From: an uncultured Pirellulaceae bacterium
Lineage (GTDB): Bacteria; Planctomycetota; Planctomycetia; Pirellulales; Pirellulaceae
DNA length: 47,105 nucleotides
Direction of reading: 5' to 3'
NCBI GenBank assembly: GCA_937929805.1
Contig: CALFUT010000063.1
Span: 1-47,105 of the forward strand
Shown: positions 25,601 to 33,229 of the stretch, piece after piece
Position numbering within the stretch: the stretch's first letter is position 1
How the letters are laid out: every line of letters starts with the position of its first letter
Position numbers and translations under genes: made by a program
The notes under the pieces: generated by a model
Told to the model about the DNA's origin: nothing
Databases searched by the model: none
The model's input: only the letters and a program-made list of their open reading frames with translations

Positions 25601-26896
25601 CGAGTCAGATCGGGAAACAACTGGTCAGGATTGGTTTCTGGTTTGTTTCTGCAAGCCGAGCCTGCAAATTCGACCAATTTGCGTGTGTCGGAACTGTACT
25701 ACAACCCTGCAGATCCAACCGCTTTAGAAACGAGCGTTGGCATCACCGATGCAGACCAGTTTGAGTTTCTTGAGCTGACGAATATTGGGTCTCAGTCCAT
25801 CGATTTGAACGGAGTCTCGTTTGATGACGGCATAGAGTTCGAGTTCACGACGACCACGGTTCTGCAACCCGGTGAGTATGCAGTCCTAGTTGCCGATCCA
25901 GCTGCTTTTGCCCTACGCCATGGCAGTTCGGCTCGAGTTCTTGGTCAGTACTTGGGAGGCTTGAGCAACGGCGGCGAGGCGTTGCTGCTAACGGATACGA
26001 ATGGCGAAACGATTCAATCCTTTTCGTACGAGGACGGGAACGCTGCCGACGAAGCAGGCTGGCCAACCGCGCCAGACGGAGACGGTCCTTCACTGGTTGC
26101 CATCAATTTGTTGGGCAACTATTCCGATCCAGAAAACTGGCGATCGAGTGCGGTTTCGGATGGGACCCCAAGCGCCGCAAGTTTCGTTGTCGGCGAAATC
26201 TATCGCGATGGCCATGTGGCTGAGTCACTGGACAGCTTAGCTCGTCCCGATCTGATTAACACAATCGCTGTTCAATTTGATCAAGACGTGTCTGTTGACG
26301 CGAGTCATCTGATCCTGCGAGACCAAACGAACGGTGGCAGCGTCGTTGATCTTTCTGGTGCGTCCTTTGAGTACGTGCCGTCCTCGCGGATCGCCGTTTG
26401 GGACCTGAGTAGTCTATCGCTGCCGTTGCCCGCCGCGTTCTATGAAGCGACTCTGACTGCGTCCGGGATCACGTCTGTCGCGTCTGGGCGAGGGATGGTT
26501 GGCGATGTGGTCGACGAACTGTACGTTGCATTGCCCGGCGATGCCAACCTAGACGGCACCGTGAATGTGCTGGGGGATGGATTCGCGTTGGTCGCCAGTC
26601 TGGGGGCCGCAACGGGCTCCACTTGGGCTCAGGGTGATTTCAACGGCGACGGCGCTGTTAATGTCCTTGGCGATGGATTTCCATTGGTTGCAAACCTCGG
26701 TCGCTCCGCCGTTCCCGCACAGGCTTTAGCAAAGTCTTCGGCGATTGCATTCAGCGCGACGACCGAGCAAGCGATGGCTTTCCCGGTGTTGACAGACGCA
26801 AGCAAAAACGAAAAGGATGAGAAGCTCATCGACCGCGACCGAAAAGCTCAACTTGATCAGTTGATGGCAACGGACGATGTTTTAGTTCTTCTCTAG
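22643..26896 (+). CDS. Very large secreted lamin-tail / CotH kinase / dockerin-like protein
   Basis: 1417 residues from ATG 22643; a TTG 54 nt earlier is open but weaker. A basic leader ends in LEPRQLLAA (40-48), the N-terminal signature of large planctomycete surface proteins. The order is: lamin-tail domain (~50-150; SDWIEILNAGDEAVDLGGW), a beta-sandwich, a chitobiase-C/FN3-like domain (~400-455; GASIYYTTNGSDPTATNG), a CotH kinase region (~500-850; WGVYDITERPDAEYFADH and RFYVWDAEISM), a second FN3-like domain (~920-990), a second lamin-tail domain (~1010-1110), an Ig-like stretch and a duplicated dockerin-type Ca-loop (GDANLDGTVNVLGDG, GDFNGDGAVNVLGDG) near 1315-1370. CotH relatives are atypical kinases of spore-coat proteins; such proteins in planctomycetes are probably surface or cell-cell anchors. 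Its role beside glycan degradation is unknown; the gene is divergent from GH106 and convergent with GH78. Confidence 0.9.
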   Translation: MPSRFHESLGKHGRARSQSHAGSRQRKRPGAQSSLQFSKLEPRQLLAANLVISEFLASNGGSLLDEDGAASDWIEILNAGDEAVDLGGWSLTDDANDLTKWSFPSTTLDANESLLVFASGKDRTVAASELHTNFRLSGIGEYLALVENDGSTVAFDFGPAYPSQFEDISYGLAMESSFSVLVDNSTLVRTLVPTDGSLGTTWISPTFDDSSWVGDPTRTAGVGYEGSPTSENNYASLINAPLTPLPTGLPTAYARFEFQLASVADINQLSLAMQFDDGFVAYLNGVEVASANAPTSPTWNSVSTAGTPDDQAVEPVNFDLTDHLAELNVGTNVLAFQLLNRSAGSSDLLLVPELSVGQAALVDPVVPGYFEAPTPATRNGVNAQGFTSEPTFSATRGFYESAFDVTLATDTAGASIYYTTNGSDPTATNGTLYTGPVNIAGTTTLRAVAIKDDFFPSVSVTHTYLFPSDIINQSSSPSGYPADWGTHNNNGSPFLAVADYGIDSDVVGSNDLFNGAYTGQRFEDALTSIPTISLSLDIDDAFDADTGFYANSIRSGRDWERETSVEWWDPADDSQFQVNAGIRAHGGVSRQPWRTPKHGLRLYFRNDYGPGRLEFPLFGDEGVTSFDRLVFRSHYNDSWQAVSPALHTRGQFIQDPFVRNSFADMGNLSIRSRPVNVYINGLYWGVYDITERPDAEYFADHLGGNAEDYDVINRNGTVQDGNADAWNELINLVRTTDLTTTAGYEAVKERLDVENLVDYMLVNFYAGVDDWPHNNWVAANNRAEGGGFRFYVWDAEISMNQLGSNRTGVDDANSSAELYDRLRVNADFRQLFMDRALLHLSEGGALSPEASIQRYTELGDLVRPALVAESARWGDVHPDIPLTVDNEWQSEFDSVINSYLPQRTNIFINQLLGAGLASNLAAPEFGTTPGQVPVGASVSLINNQAGATLYYTDDGTDPRASGGGIAASAQAFSSPVSIDGATTITMRVRSGNNWSGLVSGLFLQAEPANSTNLRVSELYYNPADPTALETSVGITDADQFEFLELTNIGSQSIDLNGVSFDDGIEFEFTTTTVLQPGEYAVLVADPAAFALRHGSSARVLGQYLGGLSNGGEALLLTDTNGETIQSFSYEDGNAADEAGWPTAPDGDGPSLVAINLLGNYSDPENWRSSAVSDGTPSAASFVVGEIYRDGHVAESLDSLARPDLINTIAVQFDQDVSVDASHLILRDQTNGGSVVDLSGASFEYVPSSRIAVWDLSSLSLPLPAAFYEATLTASGITSVASGRGMVGDVVDELYVALPGDANLDGTVNVLGDGFALVASLGAATGSTWAQGDFNGDGAVNVLGDGFPLVANLGRSAVPAQALAKSSAIAFSATTEQAMAFPVLTDASKNEKDEKLIDRDRKAQLDQLMATDDVLVLL

Positions 26897-27211
26897 AGCG
26901 CATTCCGTTTAAGTCTAGCCCGAATAATTCACCAGCTTGCGCACGCCGATGATTGATGATCTTTTTCGCTGCCTGAGAAACAGTGTGTTACCGTACAGAA
27001 CAATAAAAGCTCGCCAGTACCAAGGCGTATTGCCACTTAAAAAAATGATGCAATATCCGGGCTAGCGGTTTTTCGCTGCTTTGAATTCGGTTTTCACAAC
27101 GCCACAAACGCTAGAGTTAAGTGCAACATGCACGAATGCTTGGACATTTTTGAAGCGAACAGTGTTCAATCCGGCTTGATGCAATTCAAGCCGGATCCAA
27201 TGAGCGAAACA
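26897..27211. other. Convergent intergenic region, hairpin near GH78 end
   Basis: About 315 bases between two converging genes. It holds the hairpin at 27169-27196 listed separately; otherwise I see no gene and no terminator with a T run on the plus side. Confidence 0.45.
27169..27196 (-). terminator. Hairpin after GH78, probable intrinsic-type terminator
   Basis: ATCCGGCTTGA (27169-27179) pairs perfectly with TCAAGCCGGAT (27186-27196) around a six-base loop. It begins 15 bases past the GH78 stop codon on the minus strand. There is no clear T tail, so Rho-independent termination is likely but not certain; a 3' stabilising structure is equally possible. Confidence 0.55.
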
Positions 27212-29818
27212 TCATTGCTTTAACTCGTAGTGATACGTCCCCGCCACGACGGTTTCTGTTTCCCGATCATTCGGGAACTCGATTGTCGCGGTGGTGTTGG
27301 GAGGGACGACAACGTCCAGCACCAGTTTCCCGCTTTCCTTTTTCCAGCCGCTGGACGCTAGTCCGTAAGCGGTTTGAAGTTCAGCCTTTGCCCAGTCGAG
27401 CTGTTCCGCGATCAGCGGCCGAACGTAAAAGTGTTTATAGCCCGGCTTCTTCGGATCGGGTGATAATCCCGCGATACGCTCGTACATCCACTGCCCCACC
27501 GCACCATAAGCGTAGTGGTTGAGTGAATTCATGTTGGCCCCGTGGAAGCCATCCTCCTTCGAATAGCTGTTCCATCGTTCCCACACGGTCGTGGCACCTT
27601 GGTTGATCGAGTAAAACCACGACGGATAGGTTTCCTTGAACAAAAGCGAAAGCGCCAGATCGCTTCGCCCCATTTTGTCCAGCACGCTAACAATGTATGG
27701 CGTACCTAAAAAGCCGGTTCGCAAGTGGCCATCCGCTTCGTCTATCAAACGGATCAGATTCACCGTTGCCTTTTCGTGCATGGATTTGGGAATCAGATTG
27801 AACTCAATCGCCAACAGGTAGGTGGTTTGCGTTTCAGGCGCGTTTTGGATTTTGCCCTCAGCGTCGAAGTAATGTTTCGCAAACGAGTCAGCAATCGACT
27901 TCGCTTCGTCCGAATACTTTTTGGCATCCTCCTCTTTTCCAAGCACACGAGCGGTGTCAGAAAGAATTTGGCAGCTGCGGCCGCAGAACGCCAACGCAAG
28001 CAGAGGATGAGGCGTATCGCCGCGGTTGTCTTCGGCATACGGCTGAAGCCAGTCACCAAAGGCCCTGATTTTTGGTATCAGCCCGTCAACCGTTTGACGT
28101 CGGTACCAACCGACCAGTCGCTCCATCATCTCATAGTTGTCGGATAGCGCCTCGACGTCACCCGCGCGAACATAAACTTCCCACGGAACGAATGTCGCCG
28201 CATCCATCCAGCCGGGGCTTCCGCCGGCTCCTAGCACATCCGGAATCACGTGCGGGATTTTGCCGTTGTCAGATTGATCGTCTCGCATCGAGCCCAGCCA
28301 GCTTTTCCAAAACGCGTTACATTCGTAGTTGAACATGGACGTGGGGATGAAAGCTTGAGCATCACCTGTCCAGCCCATCCGTTCGTCTCGTTGAGGGCAA
28401 TCGGTAGGGATGTCCAAGAAGTTGCCTCGCTGTCCCCAGACAATGTTGCTTTGGAGCTGATTCAGTTTGGCGTGAGAGGAGTCGAACGTGCCGATCTGAG
28501 CTAAATCAGAATACAGCACAATCCCCGTGACCCAATCTTTGTCGGGCTTAACTCCTGCTGGCAAACCGGAAAGCTCGACAAACTGAAAGCCGTGGAACGT
28601 GAATTTTGGTTCCCATTCGATGGTGCCAGTCTCGGCCGCCGTGTATGAGTCGGTCGATTTCGCACCGCGATAGTTCTTGGTGTGCATCGTGCCGTCCGAG
28701 TTCAACATTTCCGCGAATCGAACCGTGGTTGTTTTACCCTTTTCGGTTGGAATGTTCAGCTTGGCCCAACCGACGATGTTCTGCCCCAAATCAAAAACAA
28801 AATGACCGGGCTGAGGCTCGGTGATTTCTTTGGCGGGAACCGTTTGCTTCTGTTTGACGGTTGGAAATGGCTTGGGAACAATTCGAGCCTTGCCGAGATC
28901 TTCATTCACGACAACCGGTTTCCAGTTCGTCCACTCTTTTCTCGCGTCGAAATGCTCGCCATCGTAGATGCTTGATGAAACGATCGGACCATCGAAGGTC
29001 GCTTCCCAGTTTTCGTCAGACACGATGGTTTTCTTGCTGCCATCGTTGTATTCGATCTCCAGCTGCAGTAAGAGTTCGGGGTACGGTCCAAAGTAGTGGC
29101 GTTCGCCCTTAAAGCCGAATCGCCCGGCATACCATCCGAAGCCAAGCATGGCATCGAACGAATTCTCGCCTTCTTGCAGCAAGTCGGTGACGTCGTAGGT
29201 CAACGAGTCCAGACGATTTTTGTAGGAGGTGAATCCGTTGGCAAAATGGTCTTCAGCCACTTTCTGTCCATTCAGGCTGACTTCGAAAACGCCGCGAGCG
29301 GCCACAAATAGCCGTGCAGTTTTAATACTGTCTGCCGCTTCAAACTGGCGGCGAAACCGAGTCACATGTTCGATCTCTGAAGAACCTTCGTCGGCGGGAC
29401 GAATCCACTTCCCAGACCAGTCATCCTTCGACATCAAGCCCAGCTCAAACGTTGCAGATTCGCTCCAGCCGGCTTCCTTCCCGTCCTCATCCTTAACATT
29501 CACGCGCCAATTGAGTCGCTGCCTTGATTGAAGTGGTTCACCCTTGTACGGAACAAACACGGATTGATCTGACTCGACCCATCCGCTGTCCCAGATCACC
29601 GACTCGTTGTTGACTTCAATACGATATGCGGTTTGCGCTCGTGTGCCGTCAGGCAATTTCCACGAGAATGTCGGCGTCACGTCGTGGAAGCCAAGCGGAT
29701 TTACGAACCCTTCGCCTACCGTCAATGAATTGGCCGGACCTTCAGCCTGAGTCAAGCCGCAAGGAATCCAAGCCAACAAAACGACTGCGAGAAACTGCTT
29801 CTTATTGAAGATCATCAT
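27212..29818 (-). CDS. GH78 alpha-L-rhamnosidase
   Basis: 868 residues from ATG 29818, 7 bases behind AAGGATTTG; the signal peptide FLAVVLLAWIPCGLTQA predicts export. The family order is clear: an N-terminal domain with NPLGFHDVTPTFSWKL (~40-55), a beta-sandwich (ARGVFEVSLNGQKV), a domain with FDLGQNIVGWAKL (~342-353), a six-hairpin barrel and a C-terminal beta domain. TDCPQRDERMGWTGD (~472-486) carries the conserved Asp and general acid Glu; TTVWERWNSY carries the likely base Glu. Residues agree with characterised GH78 enzymes, which cleave terminal alpha-L-rhamnose. The active site is fully canonical, unlike the DUF1080-linked homologue. It follows rhaB by 191 bp in the same direction and lies next to the rhamnose operon, so induction with rhamnose is likely. 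Linkage specificity cannot be read. Confidence 0.96.
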   Translation of the reverse strand: MMIFNKKQFLAVVLLAWIPCGLTQAEGPANSLTVGEGFVNPLGFHDVTPTFSWKLPDGTRAQTAYRIEVNNESVIWDSGWVESDQSVFVPYKGEPLQSRQRLNWRVNVKDEDGKEAGWSESATFELGLMSKDDWSGKWIRPADEGSSEIEHVTRFRRQFEAADSIKTARLFVAARGVFEVSLNGQKVAEDHFANGFTSYKNRLDSLTYDVTDLLQEGENSFDAMLGFGWYAGRFGFKGERHYFGPYPELLLQLEIEYNDGSKKTIVSDENWEATFDGPIVSSSIYDGEHFDARKEWTNWKPVVVNEDLGKARIVPKPFPTVKQKQTVPAKEITEPQPGHFVFDLGQNIVGWAKLNIPTEKGKTTTVRFAEMLNSDGTMHTKNYRGAKSTDSYTAAETGTIEWEPKFTFHGFQFVELSGLPAGVKPDKDWVTGIVLYSDLAQIGTFDSSHAKLNQLQSNIVWGQRGNFLDIPTDCPQRDERMGWTGDAQAFIPTSMFNYECNAFWKSWLGSMRDDQSDNGKIPHVIPDVLGAGGSPGWMDAATFVPWEVYVRAGDVEALSDNYEMMERLVGWYRRQTVDGLIPKIRAFGDWLQPYAEDNRGDTPHPLLALAFCGRSCQILSDTARVLGKEEDAKKYSDEAKSIADSFAKHYFDAEGKIQNAPETQTTYLLAIEFNLIPKSMHEKATVNLIRLIDEADGHLRTGFLGTPYIVSVLDKMGRSDLALSLLFKETYPSWFYSINQGATTVWERWNSYSKEDGFHGANMNSLNHYAYGAVGQWMYERIAGLSPDPKKPGYKHFYVRPLIAEQLDWAKAELQTAYGLASSGWKKESGKLVLDVVVPPNTTATIEFPNDRETETVVAGTYHYELKQ

Positions 29819-30009
29819 CAAATCCTTTTAACTAGCGGATGGTTCAAATTTTTCGTGGATGTCGCCGCACATCCAACGTGGTTGCCTCTTGGTGCGAATC
29901 GATGTCAAACGCACGACGCGAAACGATTGGAGCATGATTTTGAAATGGCCACTCGTGACATCCCATGGTCTCCTTCTTCTGCCGCGCCATTTCCTTCTTG
30001 GTCAACTAA

Positions 30010-31518
30010 TCAGCCAACCAATACAGAATGGTCGTTCCAGCCTTCAGCGTGATCGCTAGGGCCAAAGGCTACCGGTGTGAATGAGTTGCGAACAATGGCT
30101 CGAAGCTCTTCGAGATCTCGTACCGCCCCGCACCCAATCCCTTGCACCAGAATGTTCCCAACCGCGGTCGCTTCGCTTGGTCCAGCGATAACGGAACAGC
30201 CAGTCGCATCGGCGATGAACTGGTTAAGTAATTCGTTTTTACTTCCGCCACCCACAATATGCAGGTGCGAGAACGATTTCCCTGACGCCTCTTCCAACTG
30301 GCGAAGTGTTTCCCGGCTACAAATCGCAAGACTTTCTAAGCTACACCTGATTAACTCACCGACTGATTGGGGCACACGCTGCCCTGTTCTTTCGGCGAAG
30401 TCTGCGATTTTCTTGGCCATGTTTCCCGGCTCGGAAAACAGTTTGTCATTGGGATTTACGATCGCCATAAACGGTGCTGCCGCTGCCGCTGCTTGCATCA
30501 ACTCGGGGAAATCGAAATTGCCTTCTCTCGTTTGGCGAAACTCTCTTTGAAGTTCTTGGACCATCCACAGCCCCGTGATATTTTTGAGAAACCTCACGGT
30601 CCCGTCGATACCCAGCTCGTTGGTGAACGGCACTTTGGCAGCGACTGGGCTAATGTTGGGCTGCTTTAATTCCGCCCCCAATAGTGACCACGTTCCGCTT
30701 GAAAGATAAGCCCAGTCGGTCCCTTCCTGTGCCGGAACTGCCGCGATTGCTGAAGCAGTGTCATGCGAAGCGGGTGCAATCACTTTCAAGTCACGCGGCA
30801 CGCCAGTCAGCGAAACGAGTTCGTCTCTGACTGTACCGACTTCGGAGCCGGGTTCGACAAGTTGGCCAAACAAGCTTTGGGGGACATCTAGGCGATTTAG
30901 TATCTCGGGATCCCAGTCACCCGACTCAATGTTTAGAAGCGAGCTGGTTGAAGCAACCGTTCGCTCAACGGCAATCGTTCCGCTTAGCCAATAGTGAAGT
31001 AAGTCGGGGATGAACAACAGTTTGCTGGCGGCTTCAAATAATTTCGGTTCGCGTTTTCGCCTCGCGGCAATTTGGAAAATCGAATTGATCGACATCAACT
31101 GAATACCGGTCCTCGAGTACAGCCACTCAGCCCCACCCAGTTGTGTCAACGTTTCGTCGAGAACCGCGTCGTTTTGAGGATCACGGTAGCAGTGGGGTAA
31201 AGATAAAAGCTCACCCGACTCGCCCAGCAGAACCCAGTCCACGCCCCAGCAATCGACCCCGATGCTAGTGAGCGACAAGCCTTCCTCGTTGCAGACACGG
31301 GCGGCGAGCTTCATCCCCTCAAGGATATTTCGCCAGATGTCGACCAGATTCCAAACCGGGCCCGTTGGAGTCGGTTGCCCTAAGTGCTCAAACCGATGAA
31401 GTTCTCGCAATTCGACTTGGCGAGGCGAGCTATCATTCGAGCCGGCGTCGTCCAGCAGTCCAAGAATGGCTCTACCGGAACTCGCACCCAAATCGATCGC
31501 CAAATGTGCTGTTGTCAT
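30010..31518 (-). CDS. rhaB: L-rhamnulokinase (RhaB)
   Basis: 502 residues from ATG 31518 (MTTAHLAIDLGASSGRA); the frame also permits a TTG 9 nt earlier. This is an FGGY carbohydrate kinase phosphorylating L-rhamnulose to L-rhamnulose-1-phosphate, in the cytoplasm. Seen: phosphate-1 loop HLAIDLGASSGRAILG, VDCWGVDWVLLGESGEL, HDTASAIAAVPA, the adenosine-site SSGTWSLLGAEL, and HIVGGGSKNELLNQFIADAT. The length is normal for RhaB (about 480-500). It is divergent from the AraC-type regulator and isomerase and shares an intergenic region with two operator-like palindromes, so it is probably controlled by that regulator. The GH78 gene follows on the same strand. Confidence 0.97.
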   Translation of the reverse strand: MTTAHLAIDLGASSGRAILGLLDDAGSNDSSPRQVELRELHRFEHLGQPTPTGPVWNLVDIWRNILEGMKLAARVCNEEGLSLTSIGVDCWGVDWVLLGESGELLSLPHCYRDPQNDAVLDETLTQLGGAEWLYSRTGIQLMSINSIFQIAARRKREPKLFEAASKLLFIPDLLHYWLSGTIAVERTVASTSSLLNIESGDWDPEILNRLDVPQSLFGQLVEPGSEVGTVRDELVSLTGVPRDLKVIAPASHDTASAIAAVPAQEGTDWAYLSSGTWSLLGAELKQPNISPVAAKVPFTNELGIDGTVRFLKNITGLWMVQELQREFRQTREGNFDFPELMQAAAAAAPFMAIVNPNDKLFSEPGNMAKKIADFAERTGQRVPQSVGELIRCSLESLAICSRETLRQLEEASGKSFSHLHIVGGGSKNELLNQFIADATGCSVIAGPSEATAVGNILVQGIGCGAVRDLEELRAIVRNSFTPVAFGPSDHAEGWNDHSVLVG

Positions 31519-31666
31519 GCTACTCAAATTGAATCAGTAAGAAGTAGAGAGCCGATCAACAACATAACGCCTGAGCACGGATCACACACGGTTGGATTGA
31601 AGCTTCTCTACGATATTGGACCGTTCATCTTACTGATGCGAGTCGCCGCTGAGCATCGCAAACGAT

Positions 31667-31681
31667 TGTCGTTTTACGACA
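31667..31681. promoter_or_regulatory. Operator-like palindrome TGTCGT-TTT-ACGACA
   Basis: Perfect inverted repeat with three central bases, identical in its arms to the copy at 31798-31812. The two start 131 bp apart. Two exact copies in one intergenic region are unlikely by chance and fit a dimeric regulator; looping between them is possible. Which protein binds is not known. Confidence 0.65.
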
Positions 31682-31682
31682 G

Positions 31683-31710
31683 CCAATTTAGCGATAATCA
31701 TGACCAATTT
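31683..31710. promoter_or_regulatory. Direct repeat CCAATTT, 21-bp spacing
   Basis: CCAATTT occurs at 31683-31689 and 31704-31710, start to start 21 bp, that is two helical turns. AraC-type activators usually bind direct repeats of this spacing, so this is a candidate activator site. Alternatively it is an AT-rich coincidence. Confidence 0.35.
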
Positions 31711-31724
31711 CGCAAAATTTTGCG
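31711..31724. promoter_or_regulatory. 14-bp palindrome CGCAAAATTTTGCG
   Basis: A perfect palindrome 30 bases after the first TGTCGT operator. A TTTTGCG half-site recurs at 31839-31845, near the regulator start. It may be a binding site of a second protein. Confidence 0.35.
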
Positions 31725-31797
31725 GGCTCGAATGCAAAACTAATCATCACTGACGGCTGTTAGCGGGTGCTTGAATTGTGTCGTTCAATTGAAACGG

Positions 31798-31812
31798 TGT
31801 CGTAAAACGACA
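31798..31812. promoter_or_regulatory. Operator-like palindrome TGTCGT-AAA-ACGACA
   Basis: Same arms as the copy at 31667-31681, with the central three bases complementary (AAA versus TTT), so it is the same sequence in the other orientation. It lies 105 to 119 bases before the regulator ATG and 280 to 294 before the rhaB ATG. Confidence 0.65.
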
Positions 31813-31916
31813 ACAGATAAACCGTTTTCGTCGCTAAGTTTTGCGTTAAACTGTGTCCTCGACAAACGAGTTCTGCTTTGAATTTTCCGAACAACAACAC
31901 CGGAATCCTATCCGCA

Positions 31917-32888
31917 ATGGCGTCTTCCGACATGACGGAATCAGACAGTGAAAAGTTTACCTATCTTCCGGTGCCGGAGATTGTGGCTCGGTTGGGGCTG
32001 TACGTAACGGGTGCGGGGACGGATGTTGTGCCGCCTGGATCATCCTATCCGCGACAGCAACATCCTGAGCTTTATCACTTTAACTGGCGCGTTGGACGCG
32101 TGCTGCCGGAATTCCAATTCGTGTTCGTGGTTGAAGGTCGAGGCGAATTTGAGTCGCGGGAGACCGGGACGCTTGAGGTTGGGCCGGGCACCGTCATGAC
32201 TCTGTTCCCAGACGTGTGGCATCGGTACCGCCCCGAGCCCGAATCTGGTTGGACTGAGTACTGGATTTCTCTAGGCGGCGAACTGCTGTTCCAATGGCAT
32301 AAGCGGGGACTTTTTCGCGAGGATAAACCGCTAACGCAGTTGCGCAGACCCGTCGAGGCGGTCAGTCAATACCAGAACGTGATCGATTTCGTCATGAAGC
32401 ATCCTGAGCAGGATGCGCCGATGCTTACGGCTCAGGCGATGACGATTTTGGCGGGTGTTCTTGAGCAGTCGCATAAATCCATGACGGGAACGGGCAGCGG
32501 TCAAGATTCAGATGCTTTGGACCCGACCGTTAGAGAGGCGCTGAGAGTTGTTTGGAATCACAGCCACCAACGAGTGACGGTCGATATGATTGCAAAGCTC
32601 GTTGGCACGACGCGACGCACGCTCGAACGCCGCTTCAGAGAGCAATTGGGAAAAACGATTCTCCAAGCGCTGGTCGGATGCCGAATTCAACGTGCCAAAC
32701 GCCTGCTGGCCGAGACTCATGTGCCCATTAAAAACGTCGCACATGCGTCTGGATTCAGCTCCCTATCAAACTTTTGTAAAGTTTTCAGAAGAGAAATTGG
32801 AACAACACCGGGCGAGTATCGCGAAGACGCATTGCAGAATGTTTTGACCAAAGGGCCGGTGGCAAGCAAACAATCTTCCGACGATTGA
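31917..32888 (+). CDS. AraC-family transcriptional regulator, probably of rhamnose genes
   Basis: 323 residues from ATG 31917; an in-frame TTG at 31878 is less likely. N-terminal ligand-binding cupin-like part (~30-150; ELYHFNWRVGRVLPEF, GTLEVGPGTVMTLFPDVWH), an interdomain helix with AMTILAGVLEQ (~185), and two C-terminal helix-turn-helix motifs (~215-300; DMIAKLVGTTRRTLERRFRE and VPIKNVAHASGFSSLSNFCKVFRREIGTTP). The last is the standard AraC signature. It is divergent from rhaB and followed by rhaA, so L-rhamnose or L-rhamnulose is the expected ligand; this is inference. It is probably autoregulated through the shared intergenic repeats. Not close to E. coli RhaS/RhaR by length alone (278 and 312 residues), so no symbol is given. 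Confidence 0.92.
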   Translation: MASSDMTESDSEKFTYLPVPEIVARLGLYVTGAGTDVVPPGSSYPRQQHPELYHFNWRVGRVLPEFQFVFVVEGRGEFESRETGTLEVGPGTVMTLFPDVWHRYRPEPESGWTEYWISLGGELLFQWHKRGLFREDKPLTQLRRPVEAVSQYQNVIDFVMKHPEQDAPMLTAQAMTILAGVLEQSHKSMTGTGSGQDSDALDPTVREALRVVWNHSHQRVTVDMIAKLVGTTRRTLERRFREQLGKTILQALVGCRIQRAKRLLAETHVPIKNVAHASGFSSLSNFCKVFRREIGTTPGEYREDALQNVLTKGPVASKQSSDD

Positions 32889-33229
32889 GCCAGCCGCGGC
32901 GTCTGGCGTCGAGGAAAAATGCGGCATCACTGTCGCGAAACAACTTGATTTACGTGTAAAATGAAGACAGAAATTCGGGATGTAGGAGCGGTAGCTGGTC
33001 ACCCCAGAGCCCGTGACGCAAAATGACAATCGAAAGGACATTCGGGCCTTGGGCAGTTTGTCTTACGCTAAAGTCGGACGTCTGGATCGCAGATCTAACA
33101 CCTCCGGTTGCTTGACAAAGGCATACAAATTCGCGGCAGACTTGGGATCTTTTCCAAACGGAGACAATCCTATTTTAACCGCTTTGATAATACGTTCGAA
33201 GAAATCACAGAAGGAAGTGTGTGTCTTAA
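32889..33229 (+). other. Intergenic region before rhaA
   Basis: About 340 bases. A GTG-initiated frame of 74 codons (33013-33237) overlaps the rhaA start by eight bases but has no recognisable domain. AAGGA at 33211-33215 is a plausible ribosome site for rhaA, 14 bases before its ATG. No palindrome like the upstream operators was found, so rhaA may share the regulator's promoter or have an own one that I cannot identify. Confidence 0.4.

Larger units (their letters stand above)
31519..31916. promoter_or_regulatory. rhaB/araC-type regulator intergenic control region
   Basis: 398 bases between divergent genes. Besides the two TGTCGT-N3-ACGACA palindromes it contains a further TGTCGT half-site (31779-31784), the 10-bp palindrome TTCAATTGAA (31784-31793), CCAATTT twice 21 bp apart, and CGCAAAATTTTGCG (31711-31724) with a later TTTTGCG half (31839-31845). 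This density suggests a shared regulatory array for rhaB and the AraC-type gene. I cannot identify -35/-10 boxes with confidence. Confidence 0.6.

Noticed and set aside
29854-29878. Hairpin TGGATGT-N6-ACATCCA between rhaB and GH78 as terminator
   Set aside because: Short stem, no T run on the minus strand; rhaB and GH78 may be cotranscribed, so evidence is too weak.
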